A stretch of DNA of 64,000 nt, taken from Aliiglaciecola lipolytica. Its GTDB lineage: Bacteria > Pseudomonadota > Gammaproteobacteria > Enterobacterales > Alteromonadaceae. The notes beneath the pieces were generated by a model, which saw only the letters and a list, made by a program, of their open reading frames with translations, did no database searches and was not told the DNA's origin. The DNA is taken from contig NZ_JAHKPT010000035.1 of the NCBI RefSeq assembly GCF_018860635.1, positions 639,395-703,394 on the forward strand, given 5' to 3'. This document shows positions 34,023 to 42,195 of the stretch, piece by piece (positions within the stretch are counted from its first letter, which is position 1; every line of letters starts with the position of its first letter). Position numbers and translations under genes: made by a program.

Positions 34023-34979
34023 GTGGATAATGAATTAATCGACGTTGTAATAACGTCACGCACTGAACAAGGTGCGGGTATTGCAGTGATGGATTTGGCA
34101 AGTGCCAATGGACAGCCGCTACCTGCGTTTTCGGCTGGCGCTCATATTGATGTTCACTGTGGTGATGATCTGATACGTCAATACTCTTTATGTAATGATC
34201 CAGCATCGAGCGAGTCTTATCGAATTGGCGTGTTAAATGACCCTAATTCTAGAGGCGGTTCGGCTAAAATTCATGCTGAATTTAGCGAGCAACAACATAT
34301 AAAAATTAGCCCACCGCGTAATCATTTTCCACTTGATAAAGATGCTAAGAAAAGCATTCTTGCCGGTGGCGGAATTGGTATTACACCAATGATTGCGATG
34401 GCGTACGAACTGTTGAAAGCAAACAAAGAATTTGAACTTCATTATTGCACGCGCACTAAAGGGGCTGGTGCATTCGAAGATGAGCTAGTATCGGCTTTTG
34501 GTGATCGGGTTTGTTTTCATTACGATGACCAAGATAAATCTCAATTGTTTTCTCCAAAAGATACCTTTGGCGATTTCCAGCCAGGCACGCACATCTATGT
34601 TTGTGGGCCAACGGGCTTTATGGATTGGGTGATAAATAGTGCAAAAGAACAAAATTATCCAAGCGACCATGTTCACTTTGAGTACTTCAGTGCAGATGTT
34701 GATACATCCGGTGACAGCTTCGAAGTCTACTGTGAACAAAGTGATATTACCGTCACTGTAGGTAGCGAAGAAACGATCGCCAAAGCCCTTCGAAAAGTTG
34801 GAGTGAAGGTCAACATGTCTTGTGAGGAAGGTGTCTGCGGCACATGCATTACTGATGTTATCGAGGGCATTCCAGATCATCGAGATCACTTTTTAACTGA
34901 CGAAGAGAAAGAAGACAACGACCAGATTGCTTTATGTTGTTCTCGTGCTAAGTGTGAGCGATTAGTTATTGATATTTAA
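34023..34979 (+). CDS. iacF: dioxygenase reductase (FNR + plant-type ferredoxin), IacF-like
   Basis: A 318-residue electron-transfer protein. The N-terminal ferredoxin-reductase domain has the FMN/FAD motif RQYSLCND and the NAD site GGGIGITPMIAMA. The C-terminal [2Fe-2S] domain has Cys-x4-Cys-x2-Cys...Cys in SCEEGVCGTC...ALCCSRA. It should supply electrons from NADH to the IacCD dioxygenase. The start is a GTG at 34023 with GGAG 6 bp before; the longer frame back to 33942 overlaps iacE and is unlikely. Confidence 0.85.
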   Translation: MDNELIDVVITSRTEQGAGIAVMDLASANGQPLPAFSAGAHIDVHCGDDLIRQYSLCNDPASSESYRIGVLNDPNSRGGSAKIHAEFSEQQHIKISPPRNHFPLDKDAKKSILAGGGIGITPMIAMAYELLKANKEFELHYCTRTKGAGAFEDELVSAFGDRVCFHYDDQDKSQLFSPKDTFGDFQPGTHIYVCGPTGFMDWVINSAKEQNYPSDHVHFEYFSADVDTSGDSFEVYCEQSDITVTVGSEETIAKALRKVGVKVNMSCEEGVCGTCITDVIEGIPDHRDHFLTDEEKEDNDQIALCCSRAKCERLVIDI

Positions 34980-35075
34980 AACCTTTTAGTTTTCTAAAAC
35001 AGGTAAAAGTGTTGAGTAAGGCACAATTGAAAACAGGTTTTAGAATGGAATAGGTTATAGAGGACGGAGAGAACT

Positions 35076-35267
35076 ATGCCAATTGTAAATGTAAATATGA
35101 TGGAAGGTCGCTCAGTCGAGCAAAAAGAAGCATTAATCAAAGCAGTGGCTGAAGCTGTAATGGATTCTATCGGTGCGCCTGAAGAAAATATTCGTGTGAT
35201 AATTAGTGAATATCCGAAAGCTCACTGGGGTATAGGTACTCTACCTGCACATAAAGCTGGCCGTTAA
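35076..35267 (+). CDS. 4-oxalocrotonate tautomerase-like protein
   Basis: A 63-residue tautomerase-superfamily protein with the catalytic Pro exposed after Met removal (MPIVNVNMMEGRSVEQK) and the later basic and aromatic positions (IRVIISEYPKAHWGIG; Arg, Trp). These small enzymes convert 2-hydroxymuconate-type enols to ketones, a step after catechol meta-cleavage, or act on aryl-enol intermediates. It is not a standard iac gene; here it sits inside the operon between the iacF-like and iacG-like genes. GGAGAG precedes the ATG. Confidence 0.8.
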   Translation: MPIVNVNMMEGRSVEQKEALIKAVAEAVMDSIGAPEENIRVIISEYPKAHWGIGTLPAHKAGR

Positions 35268-35300
35268 AGCCTAATAAGAACAAAATGCTAGGATAAAAAT

Positions 35301-36233
35301 ATGAGTAATACTAAGTTTGATAAAAGAGATTTTCGAACGGCGCTAGGTCAATTCCCAACAGGGGTGACAGTGATAACTACGGTTGATGAAAACGGCGCTC
35401 CGATTGGTTGCACTGCAAGCAGTTTTAACAGTGTATCAATTGAGCCTGCATTAGTATTGTGGAGCATTGATAAAGGCGCGTTTAGTAAAACAATTTTTGA
35501 AAAAGCCGAATATTTTGCGATTAACGTATTAAGTGAAAATCAAGTTGAAACTTCGAATCGGTTTGCCGGAAGAGGAGAAGATAAATTTAAAGATGTATCT
35601 TTTTCCAAAGGTTTAGGTGGAGCACCTCTGCTGGCCGGTTGTGGTGCCCAGTTTGAGTGTAAAACCTGGAATGTTTACGAAGGTGGCGATCACCTGATCA
35701 TCGTTGGTGAAGTAATCCAATACAATCATGATGATTCGTTAACACCTTTAGCATTTTCTAGAGGTAGTTATGCAATCACCTCCCAGCATCCCAGCGGCAA
35801 TGTTCAAAAGAATGTAGCAGAGACAGGTAACGAATTTTTAGATAACTATTTGTTATATTTACTAAATTCTGCTATTTCTAAATACCGTCAAGATTTATAT
35901 CCAAAACTAATTGATGGCTGTGATGTGACACCAGAGCAATGGCGAGTTATGACCATACTATCAAGTGCCCCGGTACATACCTTGAAAACACTGTCTATTT
36001 TAGCAATGCAGCCATTGAATGATTTAAGTGAATCAGTAGATACACTAATTGAAAAAGGTGCACTGACGATAGAGGAAGATAAGCTTGCTCTTACCGATGA
36101 GGGCATGGCTCTGCAAAAGTCTTTGTTGGCTGTAGCAGCAGAACATGAAGACCATATGCTAAGTAAGTTAAATCCAGAACAAACTAGTGTACTTAAAAAT
36201 GCTCTCAAAAGCATAATTGAAATGGACAACTAG
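35301..36233 (+). CDS. iacG: flavin reductase fused to a MarR-like domain, IacG-like
   Basis: A 310-residue two-domain protein. Residues ~8-165 are a flavin reductase domain (ALGQFPTGVTVITT, GCTASSFNSVSIEPALVLWSI, FAINVLSENQ, GDHLIIVGEV). Residues ~175-305 form a winged-helix, MarR-like domain (VTPEQWRVMTILSSAP, LKTLSILAMQPLNDLSESVDTLIEKGAL, LALTDEGMAL). This layout matches the reductase (C1) of p-hydroxyphenylacetate hydroxylase, where the MarR-like part inhibits the reductase until substrate binds. Here it would feed reduced flavin to IacA. Typical IacG proteins lack the extra domain, as far as I know. Confidence 0.8.
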   Translation: MSNTKFDKRDFRTALGQFPTGVTVITTVDENGAPIGCTASSFNSVSIEPALVLWSIDKGAFSKTIFEKAEYFAINVLSENQVETSNRFAGRGEDKFKDVSFSKGLGGAPLLAGCGAQFECKTWNVYEGGDHLIIVGEVIQYNHDDSLTPLAFSRGSYAITSQHPSGNVQKNVAETGNEFLDNYLLYLLNSAISKYRQDLYPKLIDGCDVTPEQWRVMTILSSAPVHTLKTLSILAMQPLNDLSESVDTLIEKGALTIEEDKLALTDEGMALQKSLLAVAAEHEDHMLSKLNPEQTSVLKNALKSIIEMDN

Positions 36234-36357
36234 TAAACAGTAGGAGAGTTGATTTTAGGTACCATTTGATTGGTTAATAATCGTATAAAGCTTTAACGAG
36301 CAAATGTTTCAATATATTTAATAGCTTCACTTAATAATAATAAAAGAGAAAGTAAAT

Positions 36358-37611
36358 ATGAAAGGTAAATCAAGCTCGTTTTTTAGCGTGTTGGGGCCGG
36401 GTATTTTATACGCGGCTGCTGCAGTGGGAGTCTCTCACTTAGTTCAGTCCACTCGGGCTGGAGCTGATTATGGCTTAGGTCTAACATTTATCATTATTTT
36501 AGCCTGTTTGGTGAAATATCCAGCCCTGCGCTTTGGTGGTGAATTCGCGGCATCTACGGGCAAAAATCTGATTACTAGCTATCGAACCGCTGGCTGGTGG
36601 ATTTTTGGTATTTATGCGTTTGCAGAAATCTTCAGCATGGTGTTTGTGGTGGGAGCAATTGCGCTTTTCACCTTAGGCTTATTTCAAGCCGCGTTTAGTT
36701 TTTCAGTTAATCCAGTATTGGGTGTAAGTGTACTTTTATCGGTTATCGCTTTATTTTTATGTAGCGGACATTACAGCTTATTGGAAAAGCTAACCAAGTA
36801 TGTTGTTTCTTGTTTTACCCTGTTGATTATTATCACCGTGGTACTGGTTTCACAAAAAATCGATTGGTCTCCATCAGAGTTTGCCATTCCGGCGATTGAT
36901 TCCTCAGTTGTACTTTATGTTGTTGCTTTGATTGGCTTTATGCCATCACCAACGGATGGTTCGGTGACACAATCCCTTTGGACCTGTGCTCGAGCAGAAG
37001 ATACCGGTAAATTACCAACCCCCAAAGAAGCCCGTTTAGATTTTAATGTGGGTTATGTGATGAGCGTGTTATTGGCGCTTTGCTTTTTGGTGTTAGGTAC
37101 CGGCTTGATGCACAACAGTGATGTTGCAATTGAAGTGAGTAATTCAGGTTTTTCTAGACAACTTATGGAGCTATTTACGCAAACAATAGGCCCGTGGAGT
37201 TTTCCACTGATTGCAACTATCGCGATTTTCGTGATGTTTTCAACGCTGTTTGCGGTTGTCGATGGTATGACGCGGGTGTTAGTTGGAATACTTGATAGCG
37301 GGGTTGGGCGTCCAGAGTTAAAGCTTGATTCAAAACGCAATTATAACATCGCGATGATTCTGCTTTGTATCGCAGCGATCCTTATATTGGCAACGATGCT
37401 GAAGTCCTTCGCAACATTTATCGATATCACTTCTGTGATTGTCTTTGTTATTAGCCCTATTTTGGCTTACTTAAACCACCGCGCTATGTGGAGTGATCAA
37501 GTCCCTAAAGCGCTACAGCCCAGCCTCTTTATGAAAATTTGGAGTCTGTGCGGGGTAGTTATATTAACTACCTTTACGCTTATCTATTTTTACCATCGCT
37601 TATCGGCATAA
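36358..37611 (+). CDS. Nramp-fold transporter with altered substrate motifs
   Basis: A 417-residue permease with about 11 membrane helices. The N terminus (FFSVLGPGILYAAAAVGVSHLVQSTRAGADYGLGL) follows the Nramp helix-1 frame, but the metal-binding D-P-G-N is replaced by a segment containing G-V-S-H. The helix-6 M-P-H motif reads FMPSPTDGS. Without these ligands transport of manganese or iron is unlikely; a small organic substrate is more probable. It starts 124 bp after the iacG-like gene and may be co-transcribed, so an IAA-related solute is possible. Confidence 0.72.
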   Translation: MKGKSSSFFSVLGPGILYAAAAVGVSHLVQSTRAGADYGLGLTFIIILACLVKYPALRFGGEFAASTGKNLITSYRTAGWWIFGIYAFAEIFSMVFVVGAIALFTLGLFQAAFSFSVNPVLGVSVLLSVIALFLCSGHYSLLEKLTKYVVSCFTLLIIITVVLVSQKIDWSPSEFAIPAIDSSVVLYVVALIGFMPSPTDGSVTQSLWTCARAEDTGKLPTPKEARLDFNVGYVMSVLLALCFLVLGTGLMHNSDVAIEVSNSGFSRQLMELFTQTIGPWSFPLIATIAIFVMFSTLFAVVDGMTRVLVGILDSGVGRPELKLDSKRNYNIAMILLCIAAILILATMLKSFATFIDITSVIVFVISPILAYLNHRAMWSDQVPKALQPSLFMKIWSLCGVVILTTFTLIYFYHRLSA

Positions 37612-37767
37612 AGCTCAGTTTTAACATCCCTTGTCCTGCTGTGCAGGGCAGGGCTAAAGCTGATGGAAATAAGTGCAAAAAAATATGAAAGATGGATATA
37701 AAACCATCTCAATTATCCCTTAAAGATTCATTATTAGACCATAAACATCAACGGAATTTATTTGACT

Positions 37768-39399
37768 ATGACACAGATTACTTGCTCAGACGCGATTATC
37801 CAATATTTGATAAAAAACGGTGTGGATACAATTTTTGGTATTCCTGGCGCGCAAACCTATGCTTTTTTTGATGCGCTAAGCCGTTATCAAGACAAAATTA
37901 AACTTGTTGTTACACGTCACGAGCAAGGGGCTGGTTACATGGCTTATGGCTATGCCAAATCCACTGGTCGTGTAGGCGTTTATTGTGTAGTTCCTGGGCC
38001 AGGGGTGCTCAATTCCACCGCCGCGTTATGTACTGCACATAACACTCCTGTGTTGTGTATTACCGGAGAAGTTCCCAGCGAATTTGTCGGCATTGGACAC
38101 GGCATGCTACATGAGCTTGATGACCAACTTGGGATCTTAAAAGTACTGACCAAATGGGCGGCTCGCATCAATCATTCAGTCGATGCACCTGCAACCATGT
38201 CTAATGCTTTTACACAACTGACGTCGGGACGCCAACGTCCAGTCGCAATTGAAGTGCCTATGGATATTTTTGGACAAAAAGCCACTGTCGATGTGAACTT
38301 TCCTGCTATACCTAGCCCTGCTTATGAGCCCCTTGAAAGTAAAATTAAAGCCGCGGCTGAAATGTTAGGTAAAGCAAAAAATCCTATGATTATGGTAGGT
38401 AGTGGTGCTGTTGATGCAAAAGATGAAATTCTGCAACTAGCAAAGTTGTTACAAGCTCCTGTGGTCTCATTCCGCGGAGGGCGAGGCATCGTTAGTGATG
38501 ATTCTCCTTATGGTTTTAATTGTGCGGCAGGCTATAAACTCTATCCAGAAGTTGATGTGATGATTGGCATTGGATCGAGAATGGAATTACCAGCGTTTCG
38601 TTGGCAAACTGGGGTAGCAACCTGCAAATTAGTACGGATAGATATAGATCCTACTCAACTTACTCGGTTACGGGGAGATGTTTCGATTGTTGCCGATGCG
38701 ACCCTTGCAACCCAGGCATTGCTAAATGTACTTGAAAAAGATATCACTCCACGAGCATCGAAAGAAGCACACTTCGAACAGGTTAAAGCCCAGAGTTGGC
38801 AAGAAATCCAAAAAGTGCAACCGCAAATGACCTATCTAAACATCATTCGTGAGGTTATGCCCAGAGATGGTTATATTGTTGAAGAGATTTCACAGGTTGG
38901 TTTTACCTCATGGTTAGGATTTCCAGTATATGAGCCTCGTCACCTTGTCACTTGTGGGTATCAAGGCAATCTTGGGCATGGTATTCAAACGGGAATGGGG
39001 GTAAAGGTAGCGAATCCAGATAAAGTGGTCATGTCTATTGCCGGTGATGGTGGTTTCATGTTTGGGGTGCAAGAATTAGCAACGGCTGTACAGTTTAAAA
39101 TTGGACTCATTATTCTACTGTTTAATAACAATGCATACGGCAACGTAAGACGAGATCAGATCAACTTCTTCGATGGTAATGTGGTTGGCTCAGAGTTAAC
39201 TAACCCTGATTTTGTGAAGTTGGTGGAAAGCTTCGGTGCAAAGGCTTATAAGTCCGATTCACCAGAGCACTTCAAAGCATTGCTTGAACAAGCCGTGATT
39301 GATTCCAAAGAAGGTCCTGTTGTGATTGAAATACCATGCGAACGCGGCAGCGAAAGCTCTGTTTGGGAATTTTTGATGCCTGCTGGCTACGGTAACTAA
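37768..39399 (+). CDS. thiamine-diphosphate-dependent enzyme (acetolactate synthase/decarboxylase family)
   Basis: A 543-residue TPP enzyme. The catalytic glutamate is in TRHEQGAGYMAYGYA, and the C-terminal TPP/magnesium motif is SIAGDGGFMFGVQELATAVQF...NNNAYGNVRR. The FAD-linked features of true acetolactate synthase are weak, so a decarboxylase or ligase role on a 2-oxo acid is plausible: benzoylformate-like (isatinate) or indolepyruvate substrates would fit the neighbourhood. The ATG at 37768 was preferred to a TTG two codons earlier. It is the last gene before a strong terminator. Confidence 0.75.
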   Translation: MTQITCSDAIIQYLIKNGVDTIFGIPGAQTYAFFDALSRYQDKIKLVVTRHEQGAGYMAYGYAKSTGRVGVYCVVPGPGVLNSTAALCTAHNTPVLCITGEVPSEFVGIGHGMLHELDDQLGILKVLTKWAARINHSVDAPATMSNAFTQLTSGRQRPVAIEVPMDIFGQKATVDVNFPAIPSPAYEPLESKIKAAAEMLGKAKNPMIMVGSGAVDAKDEILQLAKLLQAPVVSFRGGRGIVSDDSPYGFNCAAGYKLYPEVDVMIGIGSRMELPAFRWQTGVATCKLVRIDIDPTQLTRLRGDVSIVADATLATQALLNVLEKDITPRASKEAHFEQVKAQSWQEIQKVQPQMTYLNIIREVMPRDGYIVEEISQVGFTSWLGFPVYEPRHLVTCGYQGNLGHGIQTGMGVKVANPDKVVMSIAGDGGFMFGVQELATAVQFKIGLIILLFNNNAYGNVRRDQINFFDGNVVGSELTNPDFVKLVESFGAKAYKSDSPEHFKALLEQAVIDSKEGPVVIEIPCERGSESSVWEFLMPAGYGN

Positions 39400-39449
39400 A
39401 TTATATGGTTTAGATTGCAACATCTACTAGATGGTTGCTGGTGGTGATT

Positions 39450-39484
39450 AAGCCGTTAGTTGTTAAGCAACTAACGGCTTTTTT
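39450..39484. terminator. strong bidirectional terminator
   Basis: AAGCCGTTAGTTG-ttaag-CAACTAACGGCTT, a perfect 13-bp stem followed by TTTT, 50 bp after the TPP enzyme stop and before the convergent DUF917 gene. Confidence 0.9.
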
Positions 39485-39518
39485 GTCTATTGGCTGCGCT
39501 GAAAAACGCTACCTACGG

Positions 39519-40607
39519 CTATTTAATATCTTCTAATGCAACATAGTCTAAATCAAAACCGAAGCAGCGAGGCGACACCGCTTTAAGGGCCTTTTCAGAA
39601 CGATAGAACTGGGGGCAGCCTACTGCAAATACCGCCACTCGTTGACCGTAGCGTAAACGTTCTGCGTTGATTGGTGTCGAGGTTTCATAATCAACAATGA
39701 CAATTAAATCAGGCACGCTCGCAACCACTTTTTCGCCTTTGCGAGCCAATAAGTATTCATTCTTAATACTAACTGTAAGCGGTAAGTCGTTATTATCAAA
39801 AGATTCAATGGTGGCTTCACCAATATCGTAGCCGCCAACAATTCGAGTGGCTTTATCAATCACTTTTCCAGTAAAAATTAGGCGACATTCACCGTAGATT
39901 GAATCGTTAAACAGTGCCTGTAAAGGAGCAAGCATCTCGGTGGCTAAACCGCGATTTTCCCGTAGAGTTTGACCAAGTTTAATGGAAAAAGACAAGGTCC
40001 CTGGAATAATTGAATCTTTTAACTGACGACCGGTCATTGGATGTTCAGCTGCGGTAATCATGCCGCCAGCAGCCATAGCTAGACTGCGGATATGGCGTTC
40101 ATACACCTCGGTGCTATTGGTCGAGAATGTCGCCACATTCCCGGCGTAGTCATAAGCAACTGATGGCGTGGGTTTCACACCAGCAATAGCATAACTCATC
40201 ATTTGCGCTTCAGGTAAGGCTCGGCCCATACCGTCGCCGTCGATAACCGCTAAGCCTCTACCAGCTGCGGCAACAATCGGAATCAATGAATTGCCGCCAC
40301 CGATTTCAAAAGAAGCAACCGCATCAACGGTTCTGCCAACGTGCTTTTCAAAAGCTGCTAAGGTGTTTGCTGCATCTTCAACCGAAGGAAGTAACTCAAG
40401 GCTAACCGTAGGCGCGCCTACAGCACCTATCGCTACCACATAGGCATCGTCGCTGAGTTCGCTCGGCTGAATTACCTCTACTGCGCCAAATTGCTTAATT
40501 GCTTGCTCAGCGATTAAACGGGGAACATAGGGATCACCGCCTCCTCCTGTTGCTAAAAAAACAGAACCTAGGGCTAAATCTTCTAAATGTTTTTGTTCAA
40601 TTTTCAT
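39519..40607 (-). CDS. DUF917 domain protein (S-methyl-thiohydantoin desulfurase-like)
   Basis: A 362-residue protein covering the whole DUF917 family: LATGGGGDPYVPR near the N terminus, FEIGGGNSLIPIVAAAGRGLAVIDGDGMGRALPE in the first third, and LRYGQRVAVFAVGCPQFYRS near the end. The family includes enzymes acting on S-methyl thiohydantoin and usually lies beside HyuA-type genes. It overlaps the upstream hydantoinase gene by 4 bp (translational coupling). It is the last gene of a minus-strand operon. A hydantoin-type or related N-heterocycle is the likely substrate; the reaction is not established. Confidence 0.78.
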   Translation of the reverse strand: MKIEQKHLEDLALGSVFLATGGGGDPYVPRLIAEQAIKQFGAVEVIQPSELSDDAYVVAIGAVGAPTVSLELLPSVEDAANTLAAFEKHVGRTVDAVASFEIGGGNSLIPIVAAAGRGLAVIDGDGMGRALPEAQMMSYAIAGVKPTPSVAYDYAGNVATFSTNSTEVYERHIRSLAMAAGGMITAAEHPMTGRQLKDSIIPGTLSFSIKLGQTLRENRGLATEMLAPLQALFNDSIYGECRLIFTGKVIDKATRIVGGYDIGEATIESFDNNDLPLTVSIKNEYLLARKGEKVVASVPDLIVIVDYETSTPINAERLRYGQRVAVFAVGCPQFYRSEKALKAVSPRCFGFDLDYVALEDIK

Positions 40608-42184
40608 AATGTGGACTCTTGTATACGTTCAGAAGTATTGGTCGGTAAGGCAGCTAATTCACCTATTACTTTAACCCGAATACAGGTACTAGACTCATCC
40701 ATATAAGGTACGGGGGTTTCTTCGATATCAACGGTGCGTAACGTATCTGCTGCCGCGCCTGCATCTATTGCACGTTGCATGGCATCTTTAGTCACTTGTT
40801 TTATCGCCTCTTCACGTGGCAAGGTGCGATAAGACACCATCTGTTCTGCTTCACCACCAATTTGCGCAATTGCGGCTCCAATGGCATTAGCCACACCAGC
40901 ATGTTCAGGTCGATGAATATCGGACGCAGCTTCTAATCCCTCGGTCACCAAGATAGCGCCACCACCGACCAGTATCACTGGCATAGATTTTCCACCGGGT
41001 TTCATCATGTCGATATTGTTATCAAGCATCGAATGTAAGGTCTTCTTGGCCTGACGAATAGTTTGCGGTGAGATATGCGCTACTTTTGTTTTGTCGCCAA
41101 TATTTGCACCACCACTAGCCACTAAAATATCACTGGTAGTGAGCGTGTTGCCCCCGAAAACTAACGCTTCGGTAACCAGTTTGTGACCAACTGAATGGGG
41201 GCCAATAGCAGTGCCGTCGTCGGATACTATGCTGCCGCCGCCTAAGCCAATCGCTAAAATATCGGGCATTCTAAAATTAGTCCGCACGCCGCCAACTTTA
41301 ATAATGACGTTTGATTCTCGGGGGAATCCATTCTGTAAAACACCAATATCAGAAGTGGTACCGCCAATATCAACTACAATGGCATCTTTTAAACCGGTTA
41401 ATTTATAAGCGCCCCGTAGCGAGTTAGTCGGCCCTGATGCAAATGTTAGGGCAGGGTAGGAACGCACGAAATCAGCGCTCATTAAGGTGCCGTCGTTTTG
41501 GCTAATGTATACCGGACAATGCAGGTCGCGTTTTTTCAGAGCTCCTAAAAAAGAGCTAACCACTTTGTCGGCGAAAGGTAATAACGTGGTATTTAAAATT
41601 GCCGCATTTTCTCTTTCCATTAAACCCAAACGACCAAAACTATGGGATAGGGTTATTTTCGCATCGGGTATCGCTTTACGAATTTCGTTGGCAACTTGCT
41701 CTTCTGGAGCTGAATTTATCGGTGAAAATGCAGACGCTATGGCAATATTTTTAACGCCGCTTTTGAGCATGCTGTTAATCATGTTGCTGACTTCTTGTTG
41801 ATCGATATCGGCCAACGACCAACCATCATATAAATAACCACCATGTAGCATGTAATATTCGCTATCAAGGGCGTCTTTTAGATCTTGAGGCCAGTCCAAC
41901 ATGGGGGGCATGCCGTTACCTGAGGGTAAGCCAATTCTTACGGCCGCTACCTGTGCTAGTTCACGTCGTTCAATAATGGCATTGGTAAATTGGGTTGTGC
42001 CAATCATGACGGTTTCGATTTCATTCTGCGAAATACCGCTGTCGTTTAAAATAACATCCAGCGCATTGGTAATTCCAGAAATCACGTCTGCTGAAGTCAG
42101 GGCTTTGGTGGATGCCAGTACATTGTCACCTTGCATAATTACGGCATCTGTATGAGTGCCGCCTACATCTATTCCAATTCTCAT
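40604..42184 (-). CDS. hydantoinase/oxoprolinase family protein (HyuA-like)
   Basis: A 526-residue member of the HyuA/5-oxoprolinase family with an actin-like ATPase fold: phosphate-binding motifs GIDVGGTHTDAVI (residues 3-15) and VVDIGGTTSDIGVL (mid-protein), and the adenosine motif VILVGGGAILV near the C terminus. It is shorter than ATP-dependent hydantoinases of about 690 residues, which is normal for the DUF917-linked subgroup. It lies 11 bp behind the permease gene and overlaps the DUF917 gene, so all three should be one transcript. Confidence 0.82.
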   Translation of the reverse strand: MRIGIDVGGTHTDAVIMQGDNVLASTKALTSADVISGITNALDVILNDSGISQNEIETVMIGTTQFTNAIIERRELAQVAAVRIGLPSGNGMPPMLDWPQDLKDALDSEYYMLHGGYLYDGWSLADIDQQEVSNMINSMLKSGVKNIAIASAFSPINSAPEEQVANEIRKAIPDAKITLSHSFGRLGLMERENAAILNTTLLPFADKVVSSFLGALKKRDLHCPVYISQNDGTLMSADFVRSYPALTFASGPTNSLRGAYKLTGLKDAIVVDIGGTTSDIGVLQNGFPRESNVIIKVGGVRTNFRMPDILAIGLGGGSIVSDDGTAIGPHSVGHKLVTEALVFGGNTLTTSDILVASGGANIGDKTKVAHISPQTIRQAKKTLHSMLDNNIDMMKPGGKSMPVILVGGGAILVTEGLEAASDIHRPEHAGVANAIGAAIAQIGGEAEQMVSYRTLPREEAIKQVTKDAMQRAIDAGAAADTLRTVDIEETPVPYMDESSTCIRVKVIGELAALPTNTSERIQESTL

Positions 42185-42195
42185 TGTGTTTGCCT

